From Hydrogenophaga sp. (lineage in GTDB: Bacteria > Pseudomonadota > Gammaproteobacteria > Burkholderiales > Burkholderiaceae_C), in contig NZ_JAUCZF010000001.1 in NCBI RefSeq assembly GCF_030373245.1, positions 124,001 through 188,000 of the forward strand: a DNA stretch of 64,000 bases, read 5' to 3'. The notes beneath the pieces are model-generated. The model had not been told where the DNA came from. It worked only from the letters and a program-made list of their open reading frames with translations, and did not search any database. The position numbers and the translations under genes were made by a program. Within the stretch, counting starts at the first letter, position 1. Every line of letters starts with the position of its first letter. Positions 56,185 through 64,000 of the stretch are shown here, one piece after another.

Positions 56185-57243
56185 ATGATGTCGAACATTC
56201 CATCTATTTCCATCGCAGGGCGTCGTATCGCAGCCGACGAGCCGCCCTACATCATCGCCGAACTTTCAGCCAATCACAACGGCAAGCTCGACACGGCGAT
56301 GAAAATCATCGAACAAGCCAAAAAGGCCGGTGCCGATGCGGTCAAGCTCCAGACCTACACCGCCGACACCATCACCCTGAACAGCGATGCCGAGGAGTTC
56401 CAGATCCACGGCGGCCTGTGGAACGGCAAGACGCTCTACCAGCTCTACCAAGAAGCGCACATGCCCTGGGGGTGGCACAAGCCGCTGTTCGAGCACGCCA
56501 GTAAGCTCGGAATCACTATCTTCAGCTCGCCCTTCGACAACACTGCGGTCGACCTGCTGGAAGATCTCAATGCCCCAGCCTACAAGATCGCATCGTTCGA
56601 GGCGGTCGACCTGCCGCTGATCAAGTACGTTGCCAGCACCGGCAAGCCGATGATCATCTCCACCGGCATGGCGGACGCAGAGGAGATCCAGGAAGCCATC
56701 GATGCTGCGCAGGAAGGCGGCTGCAAGGAACTCGCCATCCTGCACTGCGTGAGCGGCTACCCCGCCCCGGCGGAGGACTACAACCTGCGAACCGTCCCAG
56801 ACATGATCAAGCGCTTTGGCCTGGTCACCGGGCTGTCCGACCACACCCTGGACAACACCACCGCCATCACCAGCGTGGCCCTAGGTGCTTCGATCATAGA
56901 AAAGCACTTCACTCTTGACCGCAACGGCGGCGGGCCGGATGACAGCTTCAGCTTAGAACCTATCGAAATGGCTCAATTGTGTGCCGGAGCCAAAACTGCT
57001 TGGCTGGCTTTGGGGAGAGTGGACTATGGACGCAAGTCAAGTGAGCAAGGAAATATGAAATTCCGCCGCTCGCTTTACATCGTTAAAGACATGAAAGCCG
57101 GTGATGTGATAACAGCAGACAGCGTGCGCAGCGTTAGACCTGGTTTTGGGCTACCGCCCAAATACTTGGACATGGTCATCGGACGCTGCGCTTCACGCGA
57201 CGCAATCGCAGGCACGCCACTGACATGGGAATTCGTTGGCTAG
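56185..57243 (+). CDS. pseI: Pseudaminic acid synthase PseI
   Basis: Condenses 2,4-diacetamido sugar with PEP to make pseudaminic acid. The about 352 residues contain AELSANHNGKLDTAM (about 27), KLQTYTADTIT, EKHFTLDRNGGGPDDSFS (about 238) and a C-terminal SAF domain. Start candidates are ATG 56173 (overlapping the remnant stop), 56185 and 56188; GAGAGA precedes the latter two, so 56185 is chosen. Base composition drops in its 3' third, where a low-GC block begins. Confidence 0.94.
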   Translation: MMSNIPSISIAGRRIAADEPPYIIAELSANHNGKLDTAMKIIEQAKKAGADAVKLQTYTADTITLNSDAEEFQIHGGLWNGKTLYQLYQEAHMPWGWHKPLFEHASKLGITIFSSPFDNTAVDLLEDLNAPAYKIASFEAVDLPLIKYVASTGKPMIISTGMADAEEIQEAIDAAQEGGCKELAILHCVSGYPAPAEDYNLRTVPDMIKRFGLVTGLSDHTLDNTTAITSVALGASIIEKHFTLDRNGGGPDDSFSLEPIEMAQLCAGAKTAWLALGRVDYGRKSSEQGNMKFRRSLYIVKDMKAGDVITADSVRSVRPGFGLPPKYLDMVIGRCASRDAIAGTPLTWEFVG

Positions 57244-57268
57244 TCGGAGCACATCTTTGGAGTCGTTA

Positions 57269-58516
57269 ATGCGCCTGCGCGACACCATAAAGGCGCAGCC
57301 AGGTCTGAGCTCTTTAGTGCTGCACGGTCTTGGCCTCGTCATCAGGCTAGGTTTCATGTTAGCCATACTGCGCTGGAGTGGATCGACGCTACTAGGCGTG
57401 TTCGGTCTCCTAGTGGCCATAGAGATGGTGATTGTTTATCTTTGTGGTTTGGAGTTTCATACCTTCACAACACGGCGCTACGCCCGTCGCCCTTGTCGTA
57501 CGATGCTGCGGCTGTGCGCTGCGAGCCACTTTCAGTTACTGACGGTGTGCGCGCCCCTGGCGGTTTTGGTGGCAGTTACGGTTGCCTTAGTGTTGCGGTT
57601 GCACCTCTCCGCCACAGAGCTCGTGCTACTGGGAACGATCGTCGCGACCGGCATGCTCTCCAATGAGGTCGGCCGTTTCATGGTACTGACAAATAGGCCG
57701 CTTCATTCAGTAACAATGACCTTCATCAGGACAGCAGGCTGGCAGCCGCTGTTACTTACCTATCTTGGCACAAACGAAGAGCTGACTGCGCTCTTAGCTC
57801 TTTGGGCATTGGCGTCATTGCTCAGTGTGAGCTGGGCACTATGGATCATGCGTGAAGCGCTCGGCTCGGCGGTGCGCCCACGATTTAGATATCTGGTACG
57901 CGGTCTTGCGCTGTCGCGCACGTACTATCTCATCGCTAGTGCATCAGTACTACAAAGCAACTTGGATCGATTCGTACTTCAAATGATGCTGGGACCGACT
58001 GCGGTGGGAATATTCACTTTTTTCCAAACTCTAGCCAACACACTCCCCGCGCTTGTTCAGTCGGCAGTGCTCAACGTGTGGCTGCCTCAGCTCCTGGGCG
58101 CTTTCGGTCGACAAACGCCCAATCGCATGGAGCTTTTATCAAGGGTAGGTCGTCGGAGTTGGGCCATCGGTATCGGGCTATCGGCCGCTATAGGGCTTAC
58201 TGCTTTGCCACTAGTCTGGCTAACGTCGCATCCTGAATATCTTGGATGGCTATGGATACTGCCCTTGCTCTTGGCTGCGCAGATATTGATAGTAGGGTCA
58301 CAGCCACTACATCTCGCCATTTACGCCGCACACAAAGATATATCGCTAATGTGGCTCGCCCTGGGCAGCCTTGCTTGTGGAATAGTTATTAGTGTAACGC
58401 TGGTGTCCAATCTCGGCCTTGTCGGCGCGGCAATAGCCTCGCCATGTTCGGCATTGCTGCTGTGGATAGGGCGTCGCTGGTTGTTTAAGTTCCTTTCAGC
58501 CAATAATCAAATTTAA
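57269..58516 (+). CDS. Polysaccharide flippase-like (Wzx/MATE-type) membrane protein
   Basis: About 415 residues, with roughly 10-12 hydrophobic helices spaced along the whole length and few charged stretches. The layout fits a Wzx-type oligosaccharide flippase (weak sequence identity by eye). ATG 57269 follows GGAG; an in-frame TTG at 57236 is unlikely. First gene wholly inside the low-GC block. It would move the lipid-linked repeat unit across the inner membrane for the Wzy-like protein downstream. Confidence 0.75.
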   Translation: MRLRDTIKAQPGLSSLVLHGLGLVIRLGFMLAILRWSGSTLLGVFGLLVAIEMVIVYLCGLEFHTFTTRRYARRPCRTMLRLCAASHFQLLTVCAPLAVLVAVTVALVLRLHLSATELVLLGTIVATGMLSNEVGRFMVLTNRPLHSVTMTFIRTAGWQPLLLTYLGTNEELTALLALWALASLLSVSWALWIMREALGSAVRPRFRYLVRGLALSRTYYLIASASVLQSNLDRFVLQMMLGPTAVGIFTFFQTLANTLPALVQSAVLNVWLPQLLGAFGRQTPNRMELLSRVGRRSWAIGIGLSAAIGLTALPLVWLTSHPEYLGWLWILPLLLAAQILIVGSQPLHLAIYAAHKDISLMWLALGSLACGIVISVTLVSNLGLVGAAIASPCSALLLWIGRRWLFKFLSANNQI

Positions 58517-58541
58517 TAATTAAACTAAATAAAAGAGAATC

Positions 58542-59297
58542 ATGATAAACAAATTCCTACGATCATTAAGGCGGATTAATCTACTAATCGAACCAACGCT
58601 CCGACATTACATTGTTCTGATACGAATTTGGTACTTTGTGCGTCTACGCGGTCAGCTCCACACGCTTGAAAGCCAAAATGCCGTCAAGGCAAATGTGATG
58701 CATAATCTCAAATCCCTGTATGGTGCAAACAACAGGACAAATCTCTTGATATATCCACTAGCCATCATTGAAACTCTAAATGTAAATTCTCAAATCCTCG
58801 TAATCGGCCCACGGAACGAGAATGACTTATTCGCTCTGAAGGGACTGGGCTTCAAGCTAAAAAACATTGTCGGACTGGATCTAATCAGCTACTCTAAGCA
58901 TATAAAACTTGGGGATATGCACCAGATTCCATTCCCTAACGAAAGCTTCGACGCAATTATCTGCGGTTGGACACTCAGCTACAGTACCGACCCATTTCTC
59001 GCGGCCAGCGAGATGATTCGCGTAACTCGCCCTGGCGGAATCGTGGGTATAGGAGTTGAGTACTCAACGATGGGTCCAGACGATGAGAAAAAACTTTTAG
59101 GTTATCAGATTCAAGAATTTGAAAAAATTGGCGCCCGCGTAAATTCGACGGCACAGATACTGGCACTTTTTAAGGACAAGGTCGATCACGTTTACTTTAA
59201 TCATGATGCACCACGAGGCGTGTCTCATAGCTCATCAGGCCTCGTAGAAAATGTCTCGAATGTAGCAGTAGTATTCAGCATTAAGGAGAGATCATGA
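58542..59297 (+). CDS. Class I SAM-dependent methyltransferase
   Basis: The 251 residues have a helical N-terminal part, a methyltransferase core with a degenerate SAM motif (LVIGPRNENDLFALKGLGF), then IPFPNESFDAIICGWTLSYS and RVTRPGGIVGIGVEYS, as in Methyltransf_11. Its target is unknown; a sugar or lipid of the surface glycan is plausible. Its stop overlaps the start of the dioxygenase gene, so the pair is co-translated. Confidence 0.82.
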   Translation: MINKFLRSLRRINLLIEPTLRHYIVLIRIWYFVRLRGQLHTLESQNAVKANVMHNLKSLYGANNRTNLLIYPLAIIETLNVNSQILVIGPRNENDLFALKGLGFKLKNIVGLDLISYSKHIKLGDMHQIPFPNESFDAIICGWTLSYSTDPFLAASEMIRVTRPGGIVGIGVEYSTMGPDDEKKLLGYQIQEFEKIGARVNSTAQILALFKDKVDHVYFNHDAPRGVSHSSSGLVENVSNVAVVFSIKERS

Positions 59298-60190
59298 TGT
59301 CAGGCTTATCATCTATTGAAACGCTAAGGACTCGTCGCAGCGGAGTCCAGCCGTCCATCTCTATTCGCGTATGGCACAGAATTCAGGAGCGAATTCGCAA
59401 TCCAGCATTGCGAAGTATGCTGTCCCGCATAATCGCAACTGTAAGGCCCAGCACGACAACGCAAACCGGCGTCGAAGATGCTGAACTAATGCGTTTGGGC
59501 TTATTCCGAATGCCAGGATTTATCGACCCTTCGCAGGCTGCTCAGCTTAGAGAAATTCTTTCAACGTTTCCTTGCCGTGATCCATGGAAACCCCATGTCG
59601 GTACGTTCAGGTTTGATGATGCACCTGCAGGAACACACGTTGCAGATATTCCTGCGGCACCAACGCTTCGGGTACTTCACGAACTGGCACTAGATCAGCG
59701 TTTGCTGCGCATGGCCGCTGCTTACTTCGGATGCCGACCCTATCTTGACAGTGTTCAGGCTTGGTGGTCATTGCCAGGAAACAAAGACCCAGAGGAAGCG
59801 GAAAACTATCATCGCGACAACGATTCCATCCGCTTTCTTAAATTTTTCCTCTACTTGACAGATGTAGATGACATGCATGGGCCTCATTGCTTCGTGACTG
59901 AATCACATACAGTCTCGAGTCTTCTTGATCGCCGTAGATTCACAGACAGCGAGGTTCAGGCATGTTTTGGCAATGAGCGTCTGCTAAAGATAACTGGTTG
60001 CGCCGGTGATGCGTTCATGGAAGACACGTTCGGAATGCACAAGGGCCAACTGCCGTACAGCGGAAGGCGCCTACTGGTCCAGTTCAGGTATTCGATTATG
60101 CCAACAGTCTTCAGATCTCCTTTGACTGTTGAAGAGGTTACTTCTTACAACCCAACTGAAGTTACTTCGCTTCTATATGAGCGACCCTAA
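59294..60190 (+). CDS. Phytanoyl-CoA dioxygenase (PhyH)-like protein
   Basis: Fe(II)/2-oxoglutarate-dependent oxygenase family, 298 residues. The facial triad can be drawn as HxD in ENYHRDNDSIRF and a distal His in EDTFGMHKGQ, with Arg in GRRLLVQFRY for 2-oxoglutarate. The N-terminal 60 residues are extra, basic and possibly a targeting or helical tail. Substrate unknown; hydroxylation of a sugar or a lipid is possible. ATG 59294 overlaps the methyltransferase stop. Confidence 0.83.
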   Translation: MMSGLSSIETLRTRRSGVQPSISIRVWHRIQERIRNPALRSMLSRIIATVRPSTTTQTGVEDAELMRLGLFRMPGFIDPSQAAQLREILSTFPCRDPWKPHVGTFRFDDAPAGTHVADIPAAPTLRVLHELALDQRLLRMAAAYFGCRPYLDSVQAWWSLPGNKDPEEAENYHRDNDSIRFLKFFLYLTDVDDMHGPHCFVTESHTVSSLLDRRRFTDSEVQACFGNERLLKITGCAGDAFMEDTFGMHKGQLPYSGRRLLVQFRYSIMPTVFRSPLTVEEVTSYNPTEVTSLLYERP

Positions 60191-61730
60191 TCCAAACTCA
60201 ACAAAAAGTCGAAATGTTGTAATGATAGGAAATGATGTGTCCAGCTCCTGTAGTAAACCAGTGATTCTTTGCCTAGTAAATGCTGCTGCTTATAGCCGGA
60301 CGTATTTCCAACAATTAGAGCCGCTTTTGAAGGGGCTCGGGTATGAGGTGGCATATGCATTGGACTCACACCTATCCGACGTCATGTATTCCGATGGACT
60401 TCCGCTCGCAAATGCGGCGTACTTTACCGACTACTGCCGCAGCCGCATGCCCCTACCCGATGACTACACTGATGATTGCCAACCTGGTTGGTCTTTGTTG
60501 TTTTCAGATTTTGACCGCTTCTTGACAATGAATATCCGTCCAGCGCTCAAAGCGGATGGGCCCCTACGTTATGAGCACATTCCGAAACTACTTCGCGAGT
60601 TTTTCGACGATGCATTCGATCGCTGGAAACCAGTTGCCGTCTTGTACGAGCAGGCCAGCAACAGCTTTGCCCTCTCAGCACACGCTCGGGCTAAGAAAGA
60701 AGGTATCCCATTTTGCAGCATTGCTCCAGCCCGTATCCCGGGTCGTATCGAGGTAAGCTCAACAGGTGGGATCGAGGACTACAAAACTCTAGCAGAGCAT
60801 TGTAAAAAGGCCCGAGATAGGCAGATAGACCAATCTTCTTGGCGAATAGCAGCAGAATACATTGCACAGGTTGATACAGCGGTTCCCGACTACATGAAGG
60901 CTGGGCAAGCCGGTGAGATGCTTTCACGGATCGGCCTGTTGGGACGGTACGCCAACATCAGCAAGTTAAAGCATCTTGGCCGTGCATGGCAATATCGACG
61001 CAAATACCCTGAGGATATTGCATTGGCATATCAACACGGAGACCCCTTCAAACTTTCATGGGCCTATTTCATGAGAGCGTTGCGACGGCGCATCCGTTTC
61101 ACCTTTGTCCGAGAATTTTACAAATTGAAGCCGCGCCATGGACGCTTTATTCTTTATCCACTGCACTTCCATCCGGAAGCCTCCACCTCCGTATTGGCCC
61201 CTGACTTCATCGATGAAATGCACGTTATAAAATCGATAGCATTCCGTTTGCCATCTAGTGTTCGCTTGGTAGTTAAAGAGCATCCGTCTGCCGTTGCAAT
61301 GCAGCCACGGGAGTTTTACCGGCAGTTGTCCGAACTTCCGAACGTAGATTTACTGGCTTCGCACGTTTCAGCTAAGCGCCTCGCACGCGAAAGCGTGGGT
61401 GTCGTCTGCGTGACCAGCACGCTTGGCTTTGAGGCGGCAGCGATGGGCAAGCCTGTGATTGCTTTGGGAGATGTGCTTTACGGATATTTTCCGAATGTTC
61501 GCATGGTGCAAACCTGTGCCGGTATAGGAGCAGCACTTGAGTGGGCCCTGAACTGTCCTGACTGTCCTCCGCAGGAAGTGCTCGAAGCTATGGCTGCGTA
61601 TGCTGAGTTCACGGCTGCTGGCGCGTTCGACTTCAAGGCTTCTCTCGGCGATACGGTCGCACTGCAAAGCGTAGCCCGTCTTTTAAACGATCGTATCGCT
61701 GTCGGTAAGTGCAGAGTAAGTGCGGATTAA
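60177..61730 (+). CDS. Capsule polysaccharide (KpsS/KpsC-like) glycosyltransferase-type protein
   Basis: About 517 residues, no membrane helices. It has a GT-B-like C-terminal part with VVKEHPSAVAMQPREFY and VVCVTSTLGFEAAAMGKPVIALG (about 385-440), typical of KpsS/KpsC-type capsule proteins. AVLYEQASNSFALSAHARAKKEGIPF occurs mid-sequence. The start ATG 60177 overlaps the dioxygenase gene; ATG 60222 is a later alternative. It could add a Kdo-like or nonulosonate residue, or have another transferase role. Confidence 0.7.
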   Translation: MSDPNPNSTKSRNVVMIGNDVSSSCSKPVILCLVNAAAYSRTYFQQLEPLLKGLGYEVAYALDSHLSDVMYSDGLPLANAAYFTDYCRSRMPLPDDYTDDCQPGWSLLFSDFDRFLTMNIRPALKADGPLRYEHIPKLLREFFDDAFDRWKPVAVLYEQASNSFALSAHARAKKEGIPFCSIAPARIPGRIEVSSTGGIEDYKTLAEHCKKARDRQIDQSSWRIAAEYIAQVDTAVPDYMKAGQAGEMLSRIGLLGRYANISKLKHLGRAWQYRRKYPEDIALAYQHGDPFKLSWAYFMRALRRRIRFTFVREFYKLKPRHGRFILYPLHFHPEASTSVLAPDFIDEMHVIKSIAFRLPSSVRLVVKEHPSAVAMQPREFYRQLSELPNVDLLASHVSAKRLARESVGVVCVTSTLGFEAAAMGKPVIALGDVLYGYFPNVRMVQTCAGIGAALEWALNCPDCPPQEVLEAMAAYAEFTAAGAFDFKASLGDTVALQSVARLLNDRIAVGKCRVSAD

Positions 61731-61743
61731 GCACGACGGCAAC

Positions 61744-62925
61744 ATGAGCAGACACCGTTTCGCCATCGTTGTGTTTATGGTGGCCATTGCGTTAGCTCAA
61801 AGTCTTATTGAACCGGCGTACCTGGGATATCTGGTCGCATTCGCACTGCTTTCGCTGCATAAGGTCCTCAATCCAAGCAACCTGCAATACCGAATACGAC
61901 CTCCCTCAATGTGGTGGCTACCGTTCTGCATATGGCTCGTTTTCATGGGGATCATCACCTATCTCAACGAGGCACAATTGCGAGACGTGCTGCGTGACTT
62001 AGGAGCAATCGCAGCTTTCTTCGTCGGCCGTTTTGTTTTTTTGGGACATGGTGATCCGGTCAAGCAAAATCTTAAGGCGCTGTCTGAAGTTGGTCTCTTG
62101 ATTGTTGTAGCTACACTTGTGGCTGCATCCCTAGCATACATTGCTGGTGCTAGTGCATATCAATGGCGCGGAGAGTTCATTCCGCCCTCACATTCTTGGC
62201 TTCCGTATCTGATGGTAGTTAACTATGTGCTGGCACAAACTGAAAAATCTCACGCAGCCGTTTATGTTCGGCGTTTTGCCTTTTGCGTCGTTGGCACACT
62301 TGCTTCGCTGTCACGCACCGATCTCATTCTGGTCGCATTGTTTCTGTTCGTTCTATTGGTCCGTCATTTGCCACAGTTATTGGCCAACCGCTTAGTGCGC
62401 CGCCGCATCCTATACGGCCTTTGCATAGTAGTATTATTGCTACCGCTGTTTATTTCGCTAGATGTCGTACAGAATCGAATAGCTTCCGGCGTTGGAGCAG
62501 ACGATTCATCGGTGGGGTGGCGTCTCATGGAGAACGCATCCTTCTTGGATATGATGCTAGGGGCAGGTCCCGTTGAGTGGCTAGCAGGCTTTGGCTTCGG
62601 TGCACGCGTTCCTCTGCCATCTGGCGTACTCGATTTTAATGACAACACCTCCATCCCTCACCTTCACAACAGTTTTCTTACTATTATTGTGAAGTTCGGC
62701 TTGGTAGGAATTGTCATGCTTTTAATCTACCTTGCGCGCCACTGGTCTCTCTCTCATAGATCGATCGGCCGGGAATTGGAAATTCTGCATGCAGCTGGAC
62801 GGTGGATCGTGCTATTCGTCCTCCTTAAGGCGGTCACATTGCAAGGACTTACAGAATGGAGTCACGTACTTTTTCTCGGACTCGGATGCGCTTTCATGGT
62901 TCGCGTCGAACGCAACCACAAGTAG
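61744..62925 (+). CDS. Wzy/O-antigen-ligase-like polymerase
   Basis: About 393 residues with many hydrophobic helices and a large hydrophilic loop (region around DVVQNRIASGVGADDSSVGW). This fits the Wzy_C/O-antigen ligase class that polymerises or ligates lipid-linked glycan units. ATG 61744 is used; GTG 61720 overlaps the previous gene's end. It partners with the Wzx-like flippase and the Wzz protein. Confidence 0.78.
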   Translation: MSRHRFAIVVFMVAIALAQSLIEPAYLGYLVAFALLSLHKVLNPSNLQYRIRPPSMWWLPFCIWLVFMGIITYLNEAQLRDVLRDLGAIAAFFVGRFVFLGHGDPVKQNLKALSEVGLLIVVATLVAASLAYIAGASAYQWRGEFIPPSHSWLPYLMVVNYVLAQTEKSHAAVYVRRFAFCVVGTLASLSRTDLILVALFLFVLLVRHLPQLLANRLVRRRILYGLCIVVLLLPLFISLDVVQNRIASGVGADDSSVGWRLMENASFLDMMLGAGPVEWLAGFGFGARVPLPSGVLDFNDNTSIPHLHNSFLTIIVKFGLVGIVMLLIYLARHWSLSHRSIGRELEILHAAGRWIVLFVLLKAVTLQGLTEWSHVLFLGLGCAFMVRVERNHK

Positions 62926-62966
62926 CAACGCGCGCTCGTTGTAACACTTAATTATATAGTTCAACA

Positions 62967-64000
62967 ATGCCACCAAAGGTTGATGAGTTAAAGAAAGTTC
63001 TGTGCGTTCATCTGTATGATGACTTTAGTGGATCATCCAAAGTGATGGCACAATCAATTGACGCGTTACATCGACACGGTCACAGCATTCTCACGCTCGT
63101 TGGCTCATACGGCGCCACCGGATTTATCAGGGAGTTTCACCCAGTAGTTTTGTTTAATTACTCTTTCGGCGGCTCAAAGTTCCGAATGTTGTTCTCCTTT
63201 GCTGCAGCGCAGTTTCGACTATTTCTCGCTACATGCAAATATTGTCGCTCGTGGAAGCCGAACGTTGTATATGCAAACACCGTACTGCCGGCCGGTGCCG
63301 TCATAGCGGCTGTGCTTTGTCGGGTCCCAGTTGTTGTACACATGCATGAGGTAGGCCTAGGCACTCCGACTCTATTTCACATGTTGATCCGGGTCGTCCA
63401 CTGGGGGGCCGACCGCGTGATATGCGTATCAAATTACGTCGCGATAAATCTACCTCTAAACAGAGAAAAAATGGTCGTAGTTTATAACGCTTTACCACAG
63501 AAGGATCGCGAAATGGCCAATCGGATTGCTGCGCAGAATCTTGAAATTGGGCCTCATCAACCATTCACAGTGCTGATGGCTTGCTCTCTTAAATGGTACA
63601 AAGGCATCGACTCGTTCATAGAAGCGTCACGACGACTGAAAAATGCAGGCATCCGTTTCAAACTCGTAATCAACTGTGAGTTGCAGGAATTCGAGAATTT
63701 CATTTCATCTCAATACCTACCGGATAACTTAGAGCTCGTCAGGCGTCCAACTTCCGTGTATGAACATTATCGCGACGCAGGGCTGGTCGTCAATCTTAGT
63801 CATCGTGAAGCCTGTGTCGAGTCATTCGGTCTCACTCTGCTAGAGGCGATGGCGTGTGGTATTCCAGTTATTGCACCTCAGGTCGGTGGATGCACAGAAT
63901 TAGTGCGGGACGGTGAAGGTGGTTGGCTCATTGATTCTAAGGATCTTGACGCACTGTGTTCACGCGTAACAGAGCTAGCAAGTAATGGCCAAGCTTGGGC
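62967..64000 (+). CDS. Glycosyltransferase family 4, 3' end missing
   Basis: GT-B glycosyltransferase; the window ends inside it after about 345 residues. ATG 62967 opens with VLCVHLYDDFSGSSKVMAQSIDALHRHGH (nucleotide-independent acceptor half). The donor half shows TVLMACSLKWYKGIDSFIEA, then ESFGLTLLEAMACGIPVIAPQVGG, the EX7E motif of GT4 enzymes. Substrates unknown. It continues the low-GC surface-glycan block. Confidence 0.9.
   Translation, partial: MPPKVDELKKVLCVHLYDDFSGSSKVMAQSIDALHRHGHSILTLVGSYGATGFIREFHPVVLFNYSFGGSKFRMLFSFAAAQFRLFLATCKYCRSWKPNVVYANTVLPAGAVIAAVLCRVPVVVHMHEVGLGTPTLFHMLIRVVHWGADRVICVSNYVAINLPLNREKMVVVYNALPQKDREMANRIAAQNLEIGPHQPFTVLMACSLKWYKGIDSFIEASRRLKNAGIRFKLVINCELQEFENFISSQYLPDNLELVRRPTSVYEHYRDAGLVVNLSHREACVESFGLTLLEAMACGIPVIAPQVGGCTELVRDGEGGWLIDSKDLDALCSRVTELASNGQAW

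Overview
The window is a GC-rich bacterial chromosome segment whose gene content and order fit Burkholderiales, most likely Comamonadaceae (Hydrogenophaga-like; genus inferred from gene order and protein style, not from a search). Examples of the order are sdhCDAB-sdhE-gltA, leuC-ecn-leuD-leuB-asd-fimV-truA-trpFBA-accD, and nagZ-acpS-pdxJ-recO-era-rnc-lepB-lepA-mucD-rseB-rseA-rpoE-fabF-acpP-fabG-fabD-fabH-plsX-rpmF. I see no tRNA, rRNA, CRISPR array or intact insertion sequence.

Region 1 (1-19264, + strand) is housekeeping metabolism: a cut GntR regulator, succinate dehydrogenase with its flavinylation factor and citrate synthase, leucine biosynthesis, aspartate-semialdehyde dehydrogenase behind a probable threonine/lysine-codon leader peptide, the polar hub protein FimV, TruA, the tryptophan genes, AccD and a LON-domain protein. 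GC-rich palindromic repeats sit in several gene gaps. Region 2 (19408-39465, - strand) is a nearly continuous run for translation, envelope and lipid functions: NagZ, AcpS, PdxJ, RecO, Era, RNase III, signal peptidase, LepA, the sigma-E module (MucD, RseB, RseA, RpoE), then type II fatty-acid synthesis, PlsX, L32 and YceD. A 512-nt gap between mucD and lepA holds a terminator and a cluster of DnaA-box-like sites. Region 3 (39502-42848) carries maf, an RsmI-like methylase, galU (- strand) and uppS, which leads into cell-surface synthesis.

Region 4 (42873-64000, + strand) is a surface-polysaccharide/nonulosonate locus: SLBB outer-membrane exporter, Wzz, a WecA/MraY-type initiating transferase and a mannose-1-phosphate guanylyltransferase. 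A scar follows, with an ORF6N pseudogene flanked by a fragment resembling the 3' end of the guanylyltransferase gene. Next come pseudaminic-acid genes (PseB, PseC, SpsF-type cytidylyltransferase, Pse-associated methylase, PseA/WbpG-type amidotransferase with dedicated HisH and HisF homologues, a broken pseG, PseI). The locus ends with a low-GC, probably transferred block: flippase, methyltransferase, phytanoyl-CoA-dioxygenase-like protein, KpsS-like protein, Wzy-like polymerase and a glycosyltransferase cut by the window end. The HisH/HisF pair probably feeds ammonia to the amidotransferase, to build an acetamidino group on a sugar. HisF lacks the catalytic Asp11 of the histidine enzyme, which supports that reading.

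Most noteworthy: the pseG remnant, the HisF paralogue without Asp11, the candidate asd attenuator, the scar between the guanylyltransferase gene and pseB, the composition break inside pseI, and the DnaA-box cluster with the long mucD 3' region.
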